The notes below the pieces were generated by a model that ran no database searches, had not been told where the DNA came from, and worked only from the letters and a program-made list of their open reading frames with translations. A stretch of DNA of 64,000 nt from Candidatus Rokuibacteriota bacterium (GTDB taxonomy: Bacteria > Methylomirabilota > Methylomirabilia > Rokubacteriales > CSP1-6): contig VGLJ01000019.1 of assembly GCA_016866775.1 (NCBI GenBank), positions 1-64,000 of the forward strand, written 5' to 3'. Shown piece after piece: positions 62,397-64,000 of the stretch (positions are counted from its first letter, which is position 1; every line of letters begins with the position of its first letter). Position numbers and translations under genes: made by a program.

Positions 62397-63101
62397 ATGA
62401 CCCGACATTTCGGCGTGCTCATTCCGTCCACGAACACGACGGTCGAGATCGAGTCGCGGCTCCTGCCCGCGACGTACCAGGCGCATTTCGGGCGCCTCAA
62501 GTCGAGCGGCGGCGGCAGCTTCTCGCCGAGCCGCGACGAGGACATCGACTACCAGTCGCAGCTGCTCGGCACGGCGAAGGTCGAGCTGGTGATCCTCGCG
62601 CAGACCTCCGCCAGTCTCTTCGCCGACGACTACGACGACGTGGTCACGAAGCGGATGAGCGGCGGCGCCGGCGTGCCGGCGATCACGTCGGCGCAGGCGG
62701 TCGGCCGCGCCGTGCGCGCGCTCGGCGCGCGGCGCATCGCCATCGTGTCGCCGTACTCGGAGCCGGTGAACCAGCGCGCCCTGCGCTACTTCAAGACGAA
62801 GCACGGGCTCGAGACGATCGCGCTCGAAGGCTTCGGCGCGACCGACGCGTACGCGATCGGCAAGCTCGGCCCGGAGAACGCACGCGAGGCGTTCGCGCGG
62901 ATCGATCGGCCGGAGATCGAAGCGTTCGTGGTGCCCGGCGGCAACTTCCCGACGATGCCGGCGATTGCCGCGTGGGAGCGCGAGTTCACGAAGCCCGTGG
63001 TGACGACGAATCAGGCGTCGTTCTGGGCGATGCTCCGCGCGTTCGACAGCGCCGACCGCGTCCCGGGCTTCGGCCGTCTGCTCGCGGAGCTACCGGCCTG
63101 A
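62397..63101 (+). CDS. Asp/Glu racemase or maleate isomerase-like protein lacking both Cys
   Basis: 234 residues from ATG 62397. HFGVLIPSTNTTVEIESRLL, LVILAQTSASLFADDYDD and AFVVPGGNFPTMPAI follow the arylmalonate decarboxylase/maleate isomerase pattern. Where those enzymes have a catalytic Cys (YGCTS and SCTN type motifs) this one has AQTSAS and PGGNFPT. The reaction must differ, or the protein is a binding protein. Confidence 0.8.
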   Translation: MTRHFGVLIPSTNTTVEIESRLLPATYQAHFGRLKSSGGGSFSPSRDEDIDYQSQLLGTAKVELVILAQTSASLFADDYDDVVTKRMSGGAGVPAITSAQAVGRAVRALGARRIAIVSPYSEPVNQRALRYFKTKHGLETIALEGFGATDAYAIGKLGPENAREAFARIDRPEIEAFVVPGGNFPTMPAIAAWEREFTKPVVTTNQASFWAMLRAFDSADRVPGFGRLLAELPA

Positions 63102-63526
63102 AGCGAGTCATCTTTCTCGACATCGACGGCGTGCTGGCGCCGATCCGCCGGTGGGATCGCTACGGCGATCTGGAGCCCGCGTGCATGCAGGTCTTGAACG
63201 AGATCGTGTCCTCCAGCGGTGCCGACGTCGTCGTCTCGTCGACCTGGAGGCACGGCAAGACCGTCGCCGAGCTGCAGACGATACTGGACACCGGAGGCTT
63301 CGTCGGGCGCGTCGTGGACAAGACGCCGAGCGACATCCCCGGCGCCGGGCGGGGAGAAGAGATCGCCGCCTGGCTCGCGGACCATGCGGTCGACGCCTAC
63401 GTGATCATCGACGATCACGGCGGCATGGGCGAGCTCGGCGATCGTCTCCTTCTGACGCAGCCGGGGTACGGACTGCGGCCCGCCGACGTGGCGCGCGCGC
63501 TCGCGCTGTTCACGAATCACGTGTGA
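63098..63526 (+). CDS. HAD-superfamily protein (Swiss-Army-Knife RNA-repair-type HAD)
   Basis: 142 residues if it starts at CTG 63098, which overlaps the preceding stop (CTGA). There is no ATG, GTG or TTG before the catalytic motif FLDIDGVL (D8 and D10), so a canonical start would destroy the active site. SSGADVVVSSTWRHGKTVAE supplies motif II and VIIDDHG the later acid motif. Related HADs occur in RNA end-repair proteins; here the domain stands alone. Confidence 0.75.
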   Translation: MKRVIFLDIDGVLAPIRRWDRYGDLEPACMQVLNEIVSSSGADVVVSSTWRHGKTVAELQTILDTGGFVGRVVDKTPSDIPGAGRGEEIAAWLADHAVDAYVIIDDHGGMGELGDRLLLTQPGYGLRPADVARALALFTNHV

Positions 63527-63530
63527 GCGC

Positions 63531-64000
63531 ATGAAGCCGTTCCGCTTCGGGATCAACGTGCGGGACGCCGGGTCGCGCACCGAGTGGCAGGACAAGGCGC
63601 GCAAGGCCGAGGCCCTCGGCTACGCCGTGCTCCTCGTGCCCGATCACCTGTCGGGCATGCTGGCGACCATCCCGGCCGTGATGAGCGCCGCGGACGCCAC
63701 GCGGCACCTCGGGATCGGCACGAACGTGCTCAACAACGATCTGCGCCATCCCGTGCTGCTCGCGCGCGAAGCGGCGACGATCGACCTCTTGACCGACGGC
63801 CGGCTCGAGCTCGGGCTCGGCGCAGGGTACGTGAAGACGGAATACGATCAGGCCGGGCTTCGCTTCGATCGGGGCGGCATCAGGGTCGACCGGCTCGCCG
63901 AGTCGGTGGCGATCATCAAGGCCCTGCTCGGCGGCGCCGAGGTCACGGCGGCCGGCGAGCACTATCGCGTGACCGGCCACACGATCCATCCGCGTCCCGT
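63531..64000 (+). CDS. LLM-class flavin/F420-dependent oxidoreductase, 5' part
   Basis: From ATG 63531 the frame is open to the right edge, giving 156 residues. FRFGINVRDAGSRTEWQD, GYAVLLVPDHLSGMLATIPA and TNVLNNDLRHPVLLAREAAT match TIGR03621-like luciferase-family oxidoreductases, many of which use F420. DGRLELGLGAGYVKTEYDQA is the usual next block. The rest lies outside the window. Confidence 0.88.
   Translation, partial: MKPFRFGINVRDAGSRTEWQDKARKAEALGYAVLLVPDHLSGMLATIPAVMSAADATRHLGIGTNVLNNDLRHPVLLAREAATIDLLTDGRLELGLGAGYVKTEYDQAGLRFDRGGIRVDRLAESVAIIKALLGGAEVTAAGEHYRVTGHTIHPRP

Noticed and set aside
1-64000. CRISPR arrays, tRNA and rRNA genes
   Set aside because: No regularly spaced repeats and no tRNA or rRNA-like sequence were noticed on reading; a dedicated covariance-model scan was not possible here.

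Overview
The window reads as chromosome of an uncultured, high-G+C (about two-thirds by eye) soil or subsurface bacterium. Genes are packed very tightly: many same-strand pairs share a 4-base GTGA or ATGA, and several convergent pairs share CTAG, TTAG or TAGC-type ends. The gene mix (five complete and one partial luciferase-like flavin monooxygenases, three CaiB/BaiF CoA-transferases, several orphan substrate-binding proteins, a ba3-type oxidase, a Rieske oxygenase) resembles Candidatus Rokubacteria/Methylomirabilota. That placement is an inference from gene content; no rRNA or other phylogenetic marker is present.

Layout. 0-4.5 kb: the 5' end of an IS1595-type transposase at the left edge, an acyl-CoA-dehydrogenase-like flavoprotein, and a sugar ABC importer (binding protein and two permeases, no ATPase). 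4.5-7.6 kb: a small conserved protein, a DUF433/DUF5615 toxin-antitoxin pair with a palindromic operator candidate, a 2-hydroxyacid dehydrogenase and a beta-sandwich protein. 7.6-14.6 kb: a full branched-chain-type ABC importer (livFGMH plus binding protein), divergent from a two-subunit Rieske ring-hydroxylating oxygenase and a cNMP-binding protein. 14.6-20 kb: DUF2461, a DUF1080 lipoprotein, DNA polymerase IV and a ba3-type cytochrome oxidase operon whose subunit I is broken. 20-26 kb: SDR, CoA-transferase, flavin monooxygenase, PhyH-type dioxygenase, an alpha/beta hydrolase with a Cys nucleophile, and two divergent genes that both lost their 5' ends at one junction. 26-29.9 kb: LigD-type polymerase and ATP-dependent ligase (convergent), and a flavin monooxygenase.

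29.97-33.2 kb holds the standout gene: a 1066-residue nitric oxide synthase that carries, on one chain, two cyclic-nucleotide-binding domains, a BFD-like [2Fe-2S] domain, a ferredoxin-reductase-like FAD/NAD module and a complete NOS oxygenase domain. It is followed by a nucleoside deaminase. 33.8-42.2 kb: an orphan peptide-type binding protein, aldo/keto reductase, CoA-transferase plus PAC2 protein, and a minus-strand run of monooxygenase, flavin reductase, amidohydrolase and Zn alcohol dehydrogenase. 42.4-42.8 kb holds the second standout: an OsmC-family gene with an in-frame TGA exactly at the catalytic cysteine position, followed at the right distance by a 9-bp perfect hairpin that fits the bacterial SECIS model, i.e. 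a probable selenoprotein.

42.8-54.9 kb: a monooxygenase, a frameshifted MetE-like protein, an orphan molybdopterin hydroxylase large subunit, a second CoA-transferase/monooxygenase pair, an acyl-CoA-dehydrogenase-like protein, NudC, and an operon with a divergent AroQ-like protein, a PNPOx-like protein and an MFS exporter. 55-58.7 kb: dienelactone hydrolase, DUF6295, an unassigned zinc-ribbon protein and a D-aminoacylase-type amidohydrolase. 58.7-62.3 kb is a scarred accessory stretch: a duplicated gene remnant, a DUF104/PIN toxin-antitoxin pair, an IS91-type transposase remnant, a VOC protein with an internal deletion and a frameshifted beta-propeller gene. The window ends with a racemase-like protein, a HAD-type phosphatase and a partial flavin monooxygenase.

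No tRNA, rRNA or CRISPR array was seen.
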